DNA of 64,000 nucleotides from CAZWDL01 sp964632995 (GTDB lineage: Bacteria > Bacteroidota > Bacteroidia > Chitinophagales > Saprospiraceae): positions 1-64,000 of the forward strand of contig CAZWDL010000029.1 in assembly GCA_964632995.1 (NCBI GenBank). The letters run 5' to 3'. Below are positions 1 to 8,072 of this stretch, piece after piece. The position numbers and the translations under genes were made by a program. The notes under the pieces are model-generated. The model searched no databases and was not told where the DNA came from. It saw nothing but the letters and a program-made list of their open reading frames with translations. Numbering within the stretch: the stretch's first letter is position 1; every line of letters begins with the position of its first letter.

Positions 1-1026
1 ATCGCCGCCGATACGTCCGTGCGAATTTGGTCGCTGGCCGACCGGGAGCCGCTGCCGGTCTACGAGCAGCACCAGAGCGATGTTTACGGCGCCCAAGTGC
101 TGCCGGACGGAGAGCGCCTGCTCACCTGGTCGCGCGACCGGACGGCCCGGATCAGGAACATTGAAGGAGATGACCCCGACGCAGTCTCTTTTGCTCATGA
201 TACACCGGTGCAAGCGGCGCGCCTGAGCCCAGGCGGTGGTGTTTTACTGACCCGGTGCAACGACGGCCGGGTATTGGTTTGGGATCGAACGGGGGAAAAG
301 AAAGGAGTCATCAGGCACGAAGCCTACATCTATTCCGCCGAATTCTCTCCAGATGGAAAATTTATCCTCACGGCCTCCGCTGACGGAAGCGCCCGCCTGT
401 GGGATGTCAATCAGCAGTTAAGGGAGTTCAAATCGATGACGCACGAAGGATTGGTCACCAAAGCCGTGTTCAACCACGCCGGCAACCGCATCCTGAGCAC
501 CTCAACGGATTCTACGGCCCGGCTATGGGCCCTCGAGGATATGGAACCGCTTACCTGGGATCAGCATGAGGGATGGGTCGTCGAGGCCGCTTTTTCCCAA
601 AATGACAGCCTGGCGCTAACCCGCAGTAAAGCGGGCGATGTATGGATCTGGGATATCCCCAACCGCTCGGTATCCCGTCTGAATGGCCATCGCGATAAAA
701 TCAATCAGGCCGTCTTCTCCCCTGACAGCCGCTATGTGCTTACCGCCTCGAACGACCGTACAGCCAAACTCTGGGATACACAGGGCAACATCGTCATGGA
801 CCTCGACAGCTTCAACAGCCCCGTCACTCACGTCGATTTCTCCGGCGACGGTTACCTGCTTGCCGCCGCCGCCGACGGGACCATCGTCGTCAGTCCCCTG
901 CCGGAAACGGTGCGAGCCGAACTCGACCAAAAGCCTTTCAAGGAGATTTACTCCGAGGTGCTGCATTACGGCATCGATTGTGACGACTGGAAGGCATATC
1001 TGGGGATAGACCTGGAATGTCCGTAG
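1..1026 (+). CDS. WD40 repeat beta-propeller protein (5' end outside window)
   Basis: The reading frame is open to the first base, so the protein is N-terminally cut by the window edge. About eight WD40 units can be read, each ending in a variant of a D-x-[ST]-[AV]-[RK]-[LI]-W signature (TSVRIW, RTARIR, GRVLVW, GSARLW, STARLW, GDVWIW, RTAKLW, GTIVVS). The last unit is weaker and is followed by a short tail ending in DLECP. WD40 propellers are binding scaffolds and have no catalytic role by themselves; a longer upstream part could carry an enzymatic or signalling domain that is not visible here. It converges on the caspase-family gene with a gap of about 80 bases, so the two are neighbours but not one operon. 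Partnership with the peptidase is inference only. Confidence 0.85.
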   Translation: MAADTSVRIWSLADREPLPVYEQHQSDVYGAQVLPDGERLLTWSRDRTARIRNIEGDDPDAVSFAHDTPVQAARLSPGGGVLLTRCNDGRVLVWDRTGEKKGVIRHEAYIYSAEFSPDGKFILTASADGSARLWDVNQQLREFKSMTHEGLVTKAVFNHAGNRILSTSTDSTARLWALEDMEPLTWDQHEGWVVEAAFSQNDSLALTRSKAGDVWIWDIPNRSVSRLNGHRDKINQAVFSPDSRYVLTASNDRTAKLWDTQGNIVMDLDSFNSPVTHVDFSGDGYLLAAAADGTIVVSPLPETVRAELDQKPFKEIYSEVLHYGIDCDDWKAYLGIDLECP

Positions 1027-1105
1027 ACGAAGTCGGAAACCAGAAGCCGGAAGTCGGAAAGTGTAATGCTTTTCGGCATCAGTCGCCAGGGCTACTACCG
1101 AAAAA

Positions 1106-3073
1106 TCACCCCTCTTCCTTATAAACCGGATTCGGCAACCGCAGCGTCAGCAGGCGCGTCGTCCAGTCGCGGGCGTCGGGTTGTTTCTTTCTGAGTTTCA
1201 CGATTCCCTTCGCTCCCTCGTCCTGGCCCCGGGTTTTTGCCGGCATGGGCAGGGCATCCTGTTGGAGCAAGGTGACGTCGAAGTCCTGTGTGCTGGCGAT
1301 GATTTTGAAGTAAGCAGGACTCTCCGGCCAGTTGTACGCGATGACGTGATCGGGCAGGGCCAGCGGAATGGCATCGCCCTCGTAAGCCCAGACCGAATCG
1401 CCGGGTTCCAGCCCTATCGTCAGTTCCTGCAGCATTTCCGGATACACCTCGAATTCTTCCGATAGGTAGAGCAGGCAGACGTGCAGCTTGCTGCTATGCT
1501 GGTTGGTTAATTTCATATAAAAAGCGCCCATCCAGTTGCCTTCCCCGTCATCTTCAAAACCGATATTTATCTCATCATTGGAAAGGTCCAGTACTTCTCC
1601 CGGTTGGTTGCCTTCCATTTTGAAGACCTCCACCATTACCGGATGTCCCTTGAACAGGTAGCTGTTGGGGTTGTGCAGGTTTTTGACAAACTCGAACTGT
1701 GAGATGTGGCGCAGGTACAGGGCCACGGTTTGTCCGGCATTTTCGGCGTCGACTTTAGTCTGGCGCACCAGCGGGCGCTCGGGGTCGTGGGGCAGGGTAA
1801 TGGTGTAGTGATTGTCGCGGACATACACGGCGTAATCGGCATCGTGTTCGCCGCCGGCCCGGTGCACATTCGGGCCGGCATAAGAGAGGTGTTCGGCCAG
1901 TGCTTCTGCTTCCGGAGGGATATAGATCTGAATAGGGCTGGACAGGAAGCCCTCCACATACCCCCGATACATACCCTCCGGCGTCATCTGATCGACCATG
2001 GCGGGGTCGGCCATGCGAAGAATGGTGTGATCGGCTTCCACCGTATCGATTTCTGCTTCGAAGGTTTGCTTGCCGTCGGTCGATTTTATGTTTACCGTTT
2101 TGGCTTCTTTGGATATACCGTGCATGGCGCCCAGGTCCATCACCAATCCTTTCTTGGGATGCATGACCACATTGCCGTACATAGGTTTGCCTTCGATCTC
2201 CCGGTTAAGGAAACCCCGGAACAGGGGATCGGTGCTGCGCCCCTGCGCGTAGATCTGAGGCGTTTGTTTGTATTGGTTTTTAATAAAATGCCGGAGACGG
2301 CTGCGCAGGTCGTAATAAGTTACCGCGCCTTCGGAGCGCTCCAGCACCTTGAGCAAATTACTGGTAAAGATTCCCCCGCCGTTCACCTCGAAGGCCGATT
2401 GATCGGAACTGCAAGCGGCGAGCTGTATGTGCTGGCCTTCGGGGATCACCTCACCCAGCGGTTTGCTCTTCAGGTCTTCCGGGTTAATGCTGTCGGCGAA
2501 GACGAACCGCGACCAGTCGCGCTGCGGGCAGGCCCGGCTCAGGCGCGCCATCGGAATATGCCGCCGCTCCTGTACTTTTTCCGAATCCTCGCTCACGAAA
2601 TGGTTACGCGTATTGCCGCCCGAATGACAGCAGTCGAAAATGGTTACGATGTGCGGGTTGTTCCTCGCCACTTCGTGGAGGAGGTAGCGCAGTTCCTTGT
2701 CGGCCAAAAGGTTGAAGCTTTCTTCGCCGTTTTCCTCAACGATGCCGTCGTAGCAGACGAGCGTTTCCAGCTTGGTATCGCTTTCAAAACGCCAGATGGC
2801 CTTATCTGCTTCTTCCTGGGTGCCGTGCCCCGAATAGTAAAACAGCGCTACATCATCGGGGCCGGCTTTCGCTAAATGATTCCGGAATCCGGCGACGATG
2901 GCATCTTTAGTGGCGGCCTCGTCGGTCAACGCCTCGATGCGTACATCGTAGTCCTTATTTTGCTGCTGCAAATATTCCTGTAAGCTATTCACATCATTGA
3001 TACAGCCATTGAGCGGACGAACCGGCGGCCGGTATTTTTCAACACCGACCAGGAGGGCAAATAGTTTTGACAT
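1106..3073 (-). CDS. Caspase-family (peptidase C14) protein with C-terminal beta-rich region
   Basis: The first ~280 residues form a caspase-like p20 domain: the start LFALLVGVEKY is the typical first strand, the catalytic histidine lies in YYSGHGTQ (His83) and the catalytic cysteine in FDCCHSGG (Cys149). An AACSSDQSAFE segment and a GGGIFTSNLL segment match later core strands. Residues ~290-650 hold no enzyme motif; they look beta-rich, and the stretch around residues 510-600 (LTNQHSSKLHVCLLYL) resembles the DUF4384-like sandwich found after many bacterial caspase domains. No signal peptide or membrane segment is seen, so it is probably cytoplasmic. Bacterial family members cleave after basic or acidic residues and some drive regulated cell death, but the substrate is not predictable here. 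The ATG start opens directly on the conserved first strand. Confidence 0.85.
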   Translation of the reverse strand: MSKLFALLVGVEKYRPPVRPLNGCINDVNSLQEYLQQQNKDYDVRIEALTDEAATKDAIVAGFRNHLAKAGPDDVALFYYSGHGTQEEADKAIWRFESDTKLETLVCYDGIVEENGEESFNLLADKELRYLLHEVARNNPHIVTIFDCCHSGGNTRNHFVSEDSEKVQERRHIPMARLSRACPQRDWSRFVFADSINPEDLKSKPLGEVIPEGQHIQLAACSSDQSAFEVNGGGIFTSNLLKVLERSEGAVTYYDLRSRLRHFIKNQYKQTPQIYAQGRSTDPLFRGFLNREIEGKPMYGNVVMHPKKGLVMDLGAMHGISKEAKTVNIKSTDGKQTFEAEIDTVEADHTILRMADPAMVDQMTPEGMYRGYVEGFLSSPIQIYIPPEAEALAEHLSYAGPNVHRAGGEHDADYAVYVRDNHYTITLPHDPERPLVRQTKVDAENAGQTVALYLRHISQFEFVKNLHNPNSYLFKGHPVMVEVFKMEGNQPGEVLDLSNDEINIGFEDDGEGNWMGAFYMKLTNQHSSKLHVCLLYLSEEFEVYPEMLQELTIGLEPGDSVWAYEGDAIPLALPDHVIAYNWPESPAYFKIIASTQDFDVTLLQQDALPMPAKTRGQDEGAKGIVKLRKKQPDARDWTTRLLTLRLPNPVYKEEG

Positions 3074-3456
3074 TTGAACCAGGGGTTTTGTGTTTGGTCA
3101 GAAAAAGGAAAATAGATGGTATTCACTTCATTAAGGTAGTATTTTTCCCCTGAAATTTGACGTAAGTACTTTACATATACAGAAACTTCTTTCGGATACT
3201 TTCATCTTTTCATAAAGTTGCTTAACTTAATCCTAATAACATTCAAAAAGCCAGAAAACAACGACAACCTTACTCACCGCCGGTTTTTCCGGATTAACAA
3301 TTTTCCTCTGGCTCTCCCTCACTGGCTGATGATCGACAGGGTCCTTTATGGCTCCCTCCGAAAGTAGGCGATTCGCTAAAAGCTTATCATCAGACTCCCT
3401 ACGCATTCGAATTATGAAAAATTTTCATAGCAGCAATTAGTTTAGATAGGTTTCGA

Positions 3457-3491
3457 GGGCATTCGGGTGCAGTAATCCGGTGCCCTTTTTT
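3457..3491 (+). terminator. Probable rho-independent terminator
   Basis: GGGCA at 3457-3461 pairs with TGCCC at 3481-3485, with an inner CGG/CCG pair and a run of six T directly after. No plus-strand gene ends just upstream, so it may end a small non-coding transcript; that is an inference. Confidence 0.5.
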
Positions 3492-3494
3492 GAT

Positions 3495-3663
3495 TTGAGG
3501 TGGTTTGGTTTTGTTCGAGATGGTTTGAGATGGTTTGAGATTGTTCCGCAAAGCTCCGTTGAGCCTGGTCTACGGTTCCCCCTGGGTTCTGCCCAGCATT
3601 ACCCGGCAAAGCTTCGCTAAGCCCACTTCTTCTGTTCTTCTGTTCATCTGTTCATCTGTTCTG
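3495..3663. repeat. Short direct and tandem repeats
   Basis: Three classes are visible: GAGATGGTTT-type repeats at ~3518-3545, a pair of diverged ~20-base direct repeats (CCGCAAAGCTCCGTTGAGCC at about 3545-3564 and a similar copy at about 3603-3623), and an 8-base tandem array at 3627-3663 made of two TTCTTCTG units, two TTCATCTG units and a partial one. The 13-base string GTTTGAGATTGTT recurs near 36,230 between batB and batA. Confidence 0.6.
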
Positions 3664-3772
3664 TCTGGTTCTGATCGGCCGGCGATGGGATAGGCCTGGT
3701 TTATCCCAAAGGCTTATTTGCCCCAGCTGTGGAAGATGGATCATGGACTACCTCCCTTTCTCCATTCGTGCC

Positions 3773-3794
3773 CCCGGCGCACTAGTGCACCGGG
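3773..3794. repeat. 22-bp near-perfect palindrome
   Basis: The arms CCCGG-GCACT and AGTGC-CCGGG pair with only one internal C/A mismatch (ten of eleven pairs). It is joined on its right to a 22-base element that recurs at 26,568. This is typical of small dispersed palindromic repeats, but no family is recognised. Confidence 0.6.
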
Positions 3795-3813
3795 AACTAA
3801 GTTCATCACAGTT
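3792..3813 (+). repeat. Dispersed 22-base element, copy 1
   Basis: This stretch matches 26,568-26,589 at 20 of 22 positions; both differences are C/T transitions. Both copies lie in intergenic DNA upstream of a plus-strand gene (modB and pheT). Confidence 0.45.
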
Positions 3814-3966
3814 AATTCGGCTTCTTTTCGCGGTATCCTTCGTTGCTCCCCGACCCTTCGGGTACGGGGCAGGCTGTCGGTAATTCTGGCCTCTTTTGGC
3901 GCTGGGCTTCATTGCTCATTCCTTACGTAGCTCCAGCTATGCGCGTCATGAGCGCCTCGCTCAGCA

Positions 3967-4016
3967 CCAAAACAGCCGCTGAATTCCTCGAAAGAACTTC
4001 TGGGACAGATCACTAG
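3967..4016 (+). repeat. Dispersed ~49-base intergenic repeat, copy 1
   Basis: The sequence from about 3968 to 4016 aligns without gaps to 46,331-46,379 with about 38 of 49 identical bases, and most differences are transitions. The core GAATTC-TC-AAAGAA-TTCTGGG is shared. Copy 1 lies about 100 bases before modB and copy 2 about 30 bases before the lipoprotein gene at 46,408. Confidence 0.5.
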
Positions 4017-4108
4017 AGACAGACAATCCACTAAATTTCTTTGACAATTGACCGATTAGGGGAGACAAAGAGCATCCAACATCGAGTATCGAGTATCCAG
4101 AAATATCC

Positions 4109-4116
4109 TATCTTCG
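4109..4116 (+). promoter_or_regulatory. Putative Bacteroidota -7 box of modB
   Basis: TATCTTCG resembles the TAnnTTTG -7 element used by the Bacteroidota housekeeping sigma factor. It ends only five bases before the chosen modB ATG, so transcription would begin at or very near the start codon and the mRNA would be leaderless. No clear -33 TTG is visible. Confidence 0.4.
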
Positions 4117-4121
4117 CCGCT

Positions 4122-4802
4122 ATGACGAGCGAATTCTGGCAAACCCTCGGACTGACCTTCAAACTGGCGGCAGTGACGACGGTGTTTCTGTTGCTGCTGG
4201 GTATTCCCATCGCCTACCTCCTGGCAAGCTGGCGCTCGCGCCTGAAGCCTCTGGCAGAGGCGCTGGTCAGCATGCCGCTGGTATTGCCGCCTACGGTACT
4301 GGGATTTTATCTGCTGCTTGCTTTCAGCCCCGAAAGCGCTTTCGGGCACTGGTTGTACGAGCAGTTGGGTATCAAGCTTGTTTTTACCTTTTGGGGCCTG
4401 GTCGTGGGTTCCATCATTTACAGTTTACCTTTTATGGTACAGCCCATACAGTCAGGTTTCGAAAAGCTGCCGCCCAACCTGGCTGAGGTATCCTATACGC
4501 TGGGAAAATCGAAGCTGCAAACCCTCTGGAGGGTATTGCTGCCCAATATCAAGCCTTCGCTGCTCACCGGCATGGTCCTGTCTTTCGCGCATACGGTAGG
4601 GGAGTTTGGCGTCATTCTCATGATCGGCGGGAATATTCCCGGCGAGACCCGCGTAGCCTCTATCGCCATCTATGACGAAGTAGAGGGGCTCAACTACGCC
4701 CTGGCCAACCGCTACGCCCTGGTGCTGGTCGCCTTTTCCTTTTTCATTCTGCTGGCGGTGTATTACATCAACCGCCGGCTGACGGCGACGGAGCGGCTGT
4801 GA
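4122..4802 (+). CDS. modB: Molybdate-type ABC transporter permease
   Basis: The 226-residue product is an inner-membrane permease of the BPD_transp_1 family with about five hydrophobic helices (first TFKLAAVTTVFLLLLGIPIA). The cytoplasmic EAA loop that docks on the ATPase is readable as EVSYTLGKSKLQTLWRVLLP followed by a further helix. The length and the SMPLVLPPTVLGFYLLLAF segment fit ModB better than the longer sulfate permeases. I chose the ATG giving MTSEFWQTLG; an upstream in-frame ATG at 4041 would add 27 residues unlike the family and would swallow the promoter-like box. modC follows after 138 bases. No periplasmic ModA binding protein is present in the window, so it must be encoded elsewhere or the substrate may differ. 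Confidence 0.9.
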   Translation: MTSEFWQTLGLTFKLAAVTTVFLLLLGIPIAYLLASWRSRLKPLAEALVSMPLVLPPTVLGFYLLLAFSPESAFGHWLYEQLGIKLVFTFWGLVVGSIIYSLPFMVQPIQSGFEKLPPNLAEVSYTLGKSKLQTLWRVLLPNIKPSLLTGMVLSFAHTVGEFGVILMIGGNIPGETRVASIAIYDEVEGLNYALANRYALVLVAFSFFILLAVYYINRRLTATERL

Positions 4803-4848
4803 TTCCGCTTTCCGCCCCCCATTCCGCTACGCGGCCTGGTCGGGTAAA

Positions 4849-4883
4849 CCCTGTGGAATTCGCGAAGCGACTATTCCACAGGG
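4849..4883. repeat. Perfect 11-bp inverted repeat between modB and modC
   Basis: CCCTGTGGAAT and ATTCCACAGGG flank a 13-base loop, and each arm overlaps a direct GGGTAAACC repeat. No T-run follows, so it is not a standard terminator; it may be a small dispersed palindrome or an mRNA-stabilising hairpin. Confidence 0.65.
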
Positions 4884-4926
4884 TAAACCTTCCACCTTCC
4901 GACTTCCGCCTTCCCACTTCAATATC

Positions 4927-4934
4927 TATCTTTA
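4927..4934 (+). promoter_or_regulatory. Putative -7 box of modC
   Basis: TATCTTTA is close to TAnnTTTG and ends six bases before the modC ATG, the same geometry as at modB. This suggests modC can be transcribed separately as a leaderless message. Confidence 0.4.
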
Positions 4935-4940
4935 CGGATC

Positions 4941-5810
4941 ATGTTAAGCATTCAGGTACAAAAATCGCTGCACGCCGCCGGAGGCCCGATGCTGCTGGAT
5001 ATCGATCTGGCGGTGGCGCCCCACGAGTTTCTGGCCATCACCGGCCCCTCGGGGGGAGGCAAGACCACGCTGCTGCGACTGATCGCCGGCCTGACCCGCC
5101 CGGACGAGGGGGTGATCCGTTTTGCCGAAAACACCTGGCTGGATACGGCTAAAAAACGCTACCAGCGGCCCCAGCGCCGCCGGGTAGGGATGGTTTTCCA
5201 GGACTACGCCCTCTTCCCCAATATGACTGTTGAGGAAAATCTCGCTTTCCCCCTGGAAAAAGGCCAACCCCGAGATGTTGTCGACGAACTCATACAGATC
5301 ATGGAAATCGAAGAGCTGGTCGACCGCTATCCTGCCAAGCTCTCCGGCGGGCAGCAGCAACGCGTCGCTCTGGCGCGGGCCCTGGTGCGCCAGCCCAACC
5401 TGCTGCTGCTCGACGAGCCCCTCTCCGCTCTCGATCCCGATATGCGCCGCAAGCTGCAGGACTATATCCTGCGCGTGCACGAGCGCTTCCGCCTAATGAC
5501 CCTGCTGGTTACGCACAGCGAAAGCGAAATCCACAAAATGGCCAACCGGGTGATCCGGATTGAGGAAGGCAGAATCGTGGAGCAGGGGGTGCCCGCAGCC
5601 GTCCTGCGCAAAAGCAGCGCAGTGACCTTGCACGGGGAAGTCGTTCAGGTGACGCACCGGGCGGGAACCTGGATCGCGCAGGTGCATATCGGCGATAATG
5701 AGGTGGAGGTGGAGGTGGAGGAAGGGCAGGTTAAATCGCTGACGCCGGGAGCGCCGGTGATGCTGAGCTGGGAGCAGGAGCGGCTGAGGGTAAGCGTGGC
5801 GGGTGGATAA
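4941..5810 (+). CDS. modC: Molybdate-type ABC transporter ATP-binding protein
   Basis: The 289-residue protein carries a full ABC ATPase: Walker A GPSGGGKTT (about residues 36-44), Q-loop FQDYALFP, signature LSGGQQQR, Walker B LLLLDEP with the D-loop SALD, and the H-loop in LLVTHSES. Residues from about 225 form a small beta-rich module (GEVVQV, VEVEVEEGQV) consistent with a TOBE-like oxyanion-sensing domain. It would power uptake through the neighbouring ModB. The ATG follows a promoter-like box. The gene could also serve tungstate; the sequence does not decide. Confidence 0.9.
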   Translation: MLSIQVQKSLHAAGGPMLLDIDLAVAPHEFLAITGPSGGGKTTLLRLIAGLTRPDEGVIRFAENTWLDTAKKRYQRPQRRRVGMVFQDYALFPNMTVEENLAFPLEKGQPRDVVDELIQIMEIEELVDRYPAKLSGGQQQRVALARALVRQPNLLLLDEPLSALDPDMRRKLQDYILRVHERFRLMTLLVTHSESEIHKMANRVIRIEEGRIVEQGVPAAVLRKSSAVTLHGEVVQVTHRAGTWIAQVHIGDNEVEVEVEEGQVKSLTPGAPVMLSWEQERLRVSVAGG

Positions 5811-5848
5811 AGAAGAGGTTTGCAGATCGGGAGACAGGGCAACGGTGC

Positions 5849-6483
5849 TCAGTAATCGTCTTTTTCCCTTACTCTTTTCCAAATCGTAACCTCTCCGTAT
5901 GGTTTCTGGCTTGGGGGAAGGTAGTAACTACTATAGTAGGGGTTAATTGTTCTGATATACTGGTATCCGCTCCAACTGAAATCCATATAGTTCGTGCCGA
6001 TCCCTCCGTACAAAATGATTTCAGGCACTCCATATTTATTATTTAAGACCACCCAGGCCAGTTCCTTCGATTCTTTCGTGAAATCTGTCCAGTTCAGGCC
6101 GAAGCCTGTTCCGGGCTGGATGATCGCCAGCGCCTTAGGATATTTTTTATTAGACCAGTAGAGTGCCTGGTAGGTCGCTACTCCTTCACCACCTATATAG
6201 ATTAAACTGAATTTTTTCGCGCCGTGACGATCATCAAACGCAGGCTTCCTTTCATACACGATCCAATGAGCGAACGGCCTTCGAATTTTTTTCGGTATTT
6301 AAAATACCTGTATCTGTCAATATCAGGAGGCAACTGCTTTTGCCACCCGTTAGGCGCCAGTTCTTCCTTTTTCAGAGACCGGTGTCCCAAAACCCTGTAT
6401 CCGCTAAAAGTATTCAATTGTTGGAGGAGAGCTCCTTTGCTTTTTGCATATAAGACCTCGCCAGGTGGAAATTGGTTCTCGGT
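5849..6483 (-). pseudogene. Frameshifted gene of unrecognised family
   Basis: Two minus-strand frames join into one protein. The upstream part reads from a TAA at about 6484-6486 through EVLYAKSKGALLQQLNTF and NGWQKQLPPDIDRYRYF to ~6290; the downstream part reads KKIRRPFAHWIVYERK and ends KRVREKDDY at 5849. The frames switch in or next to a run of seven T (seven A in the coding sense) at about 6284-6290, so a one-base loss in the homopolymer is the simplest cause. No ATG is found at the head of the joined frame, so the 5' end may also be lost. No signal peptide, catalytic motif or known domain is recognised. The alternative is a sequencing error in the A-run, which would make this a live gene. 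Confidence 0.55.
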
Positions 6484-6553
6484 TTAGGCGTTAATACGAG
6501 GCAAATCTTGCTATATTAACCGGTATCTTAAGGTTTACGGATAATTGTTTTCC

Positions 6554-7948
6554 ATGAATAAGCTTGCTAAGACTGTATTAATACTGATATTAATTTGCCA
6601 ATGCATGGGGGCGGCAGCCCAATCTCCCGACCGCCCCAACATCCTCTTCATCCTCACCGACGATCAGCGCTGGGACGCCCTGGGCTACGCGGGCAACGAG
6701 ATCATTCAAACGCCGCATATGGACCGGCTCGCCGCCGAGGGTCTCTACTTCGAAAATGCTTTCGTCACCACGCCCATCTGCGCCGCCAGCCGGGCCAGCA
6801 TCATTACGGGCATGTACGAGCGCACCCACGACTTTACCTTCGGCACCCCGCCGCTGGCGCAGGAATACGTCGACATTTCTTACCCCAAACTGCTCCGCGA
6901 GGCCGGCTACCGCACCGGCTTCTTCGGCAAACTGGGGATGAACCTGGCCAACCGAAGCGACACCAGCGTTTTTAATGAAATCTATACCACCGGTACAAAT
7001 GGATATTTTCGCCTGACGGGCGAGGGCAGTGGTGAGCATGTCCACCTCACCGATCACACTACCGACCGGGCGATAGATTTCATAAAAAACGGGGATGGCC
7101 GGCAGCCCTTCTGCCTGTCGATCAGCTACAACGCCCCCCATGCCGACGATGCCAGCCCGCAGCAGTACTTCTGGCCGGAACGGCACGATTCGTTGTATGC
7201 CGGGGTAACTATTCCAAAGCCGGCGCTGGGTGATCCGGCCTATCTCGAAGCATTACCCGGTTTTCTGCAAGATAGCCTGTACATGGGCCGCATCCGCTGG
7301 CGCTGGCGTTACGACAGCCCGGAGAAATACCAGCGCATGGTCAAGGGCTACTACCTTATGATTTCCACCATCGATGATAATATCGGGCGAATCCGGGAAA
7401 CGCTGGAAGAAGCAGGGCTGGCCGATAACACCATCATCATCCTCATGGCCGACAACGGCTACTTTCTCGGCGAACGCCGCCTGGCCGGAAAATGGCTGAT
7501 GTACGACAACTCCCTGCGCGTGCCCCTGATCCTGTACGATCCCCGCGCCGGGCAGCAGGGTACGATATCCGAAATGGCGCTCAATATTGATATCGCTCCG
7601 ACCATCATCGATTTCGCCGGGTTGGATATTCCGGCAACCATGCAGGGACAGAGTCTTCGTCCCTTCACTCAGGGTGAAGTGAATAACTGGCGGGAAAGCT
7701 TTTACTGCGAACACCTTTTCGATATCGACTATATTCCGAAAAGCGAGGGCATACGCACCCGCCGCTGGAAGTACTTCCGCTATCTCGATCATCCCGGGAC
7801 GGAGGAACTGTATGATTTGGTAAATGACCCATCGGAGGTCGATAACCTGACCGGTCAGCCAGAACACCAGGATCGCCTTGAAGATTTTCGACGGCGACTG
7901 AAATCAGGGATGAAAGATTTAGAAGCGGCCTCGCTTCCGGAAAGGTGA
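6554..7948 (+). CDS. Secreted sulfatase (formylglycine-dependent)
   Basis: The protein (464 residues from this ATG) opens with a signal peptide ending at GAAAQ and is probably periplasmic. The sulfatase fold begins PNILFILTDDQ, where Asp36 and Asp37 bind the metal. The nucleophile motif is CAASR (Cys76), a C-x-A-x-R form that needs conversion of Cys to formylglycine. Later metal-site residues lie in ILMADNGYFLGERR, and the C-terminal region has the usual RRWKYFRY and LYDLVNDPSEVDNL blocks. It hydrolyses sulfate esters, likely on glycans, but the substrate cannot be told. I preferred the ATG over an in-frame TTG three codons upstream. It precedes a DUF1080 lipoprotein, and a second sulfatase lies further on in the opposite direction. 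Confidence 0.9.
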   Translation: MNKLAKTVLILILICQCMGAAAQSPDRPNILFILTDDQRWDALGYAGNEIIQTPHMDRLAAEGLYFENAFVTTPICAASRASIITGMYERTHDFTFGTPPLAQEYVDISYPKLLREAGYRTGFFGKLGMNLANRSDTSVFNEIYTTGTNGYFRLTGEGSGEHVHLTDHTTDRAIDFIKNGDGRQPFCLSISYNAPHADDASPQQYFWPERHDSLYAGVTIPKPALGDPAYLEALPGFLQDSLYMGRIRWRWRYDSPEKYQRMVKGYYLMISTIDDNIGRIRETLEEAGLADNTIIILMADNGYFLGERRLAGKWLMYDNSLRVPLILYDPRAGQQGTISEMALNIDIAPTIIDFAGLDIPATMQGQSLRPFTQGEVNNWRESFYCEHLFDIDYIPKSEGIRTRRWKYFRYLDHPGTEELYDLVNDPSEVDNLTGQPEHQDRLEDFRRRLKSGMKDLEAASLPER

Positions 7949-8072
7949 TGCTGCTTTACAAAAGGGATGGATATGTGACTGTAAGGATAGAAGTGTTGGT
8001 AAATCGTCTTTAATGCTGATGACGGAAGCTTTCAATCTCTTGTTCCGGGGCTATCCATGCTAAAATTAAAAA

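Larger units (their letters stand above)
3074..4121. other. Long non-coding, repeat-rich intergenic region
   Basis: No convincing gene lies here. The left part (to ~3450) is AT-rich and includes the upstream region of the caspase gene. A perfect 17-base palindrome TATGAAAAATTTTCATA sits at 3413-3429, a terminator-like hairpin at 3457-3491, and from ~3495 to 4016 there is a mosaic of short direct repeats, palindromes and copies of elements found elsewhere in the window. A 70-codon reading frame at 3718-3930 runs through these palindromes and is judged non-coding. Confidence 0.7.

Noticed and set aside
3627..3663. CRISPR-like array
   Set aside because: The units are only 8 bases with no spacers; it is a simple tandem repeat.
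3718..3930. 70-codon reading frame in the repeat island
   Set aside because: It runs through a 22-bp palindrome and several dispersed repeats and has no protein-like composition.
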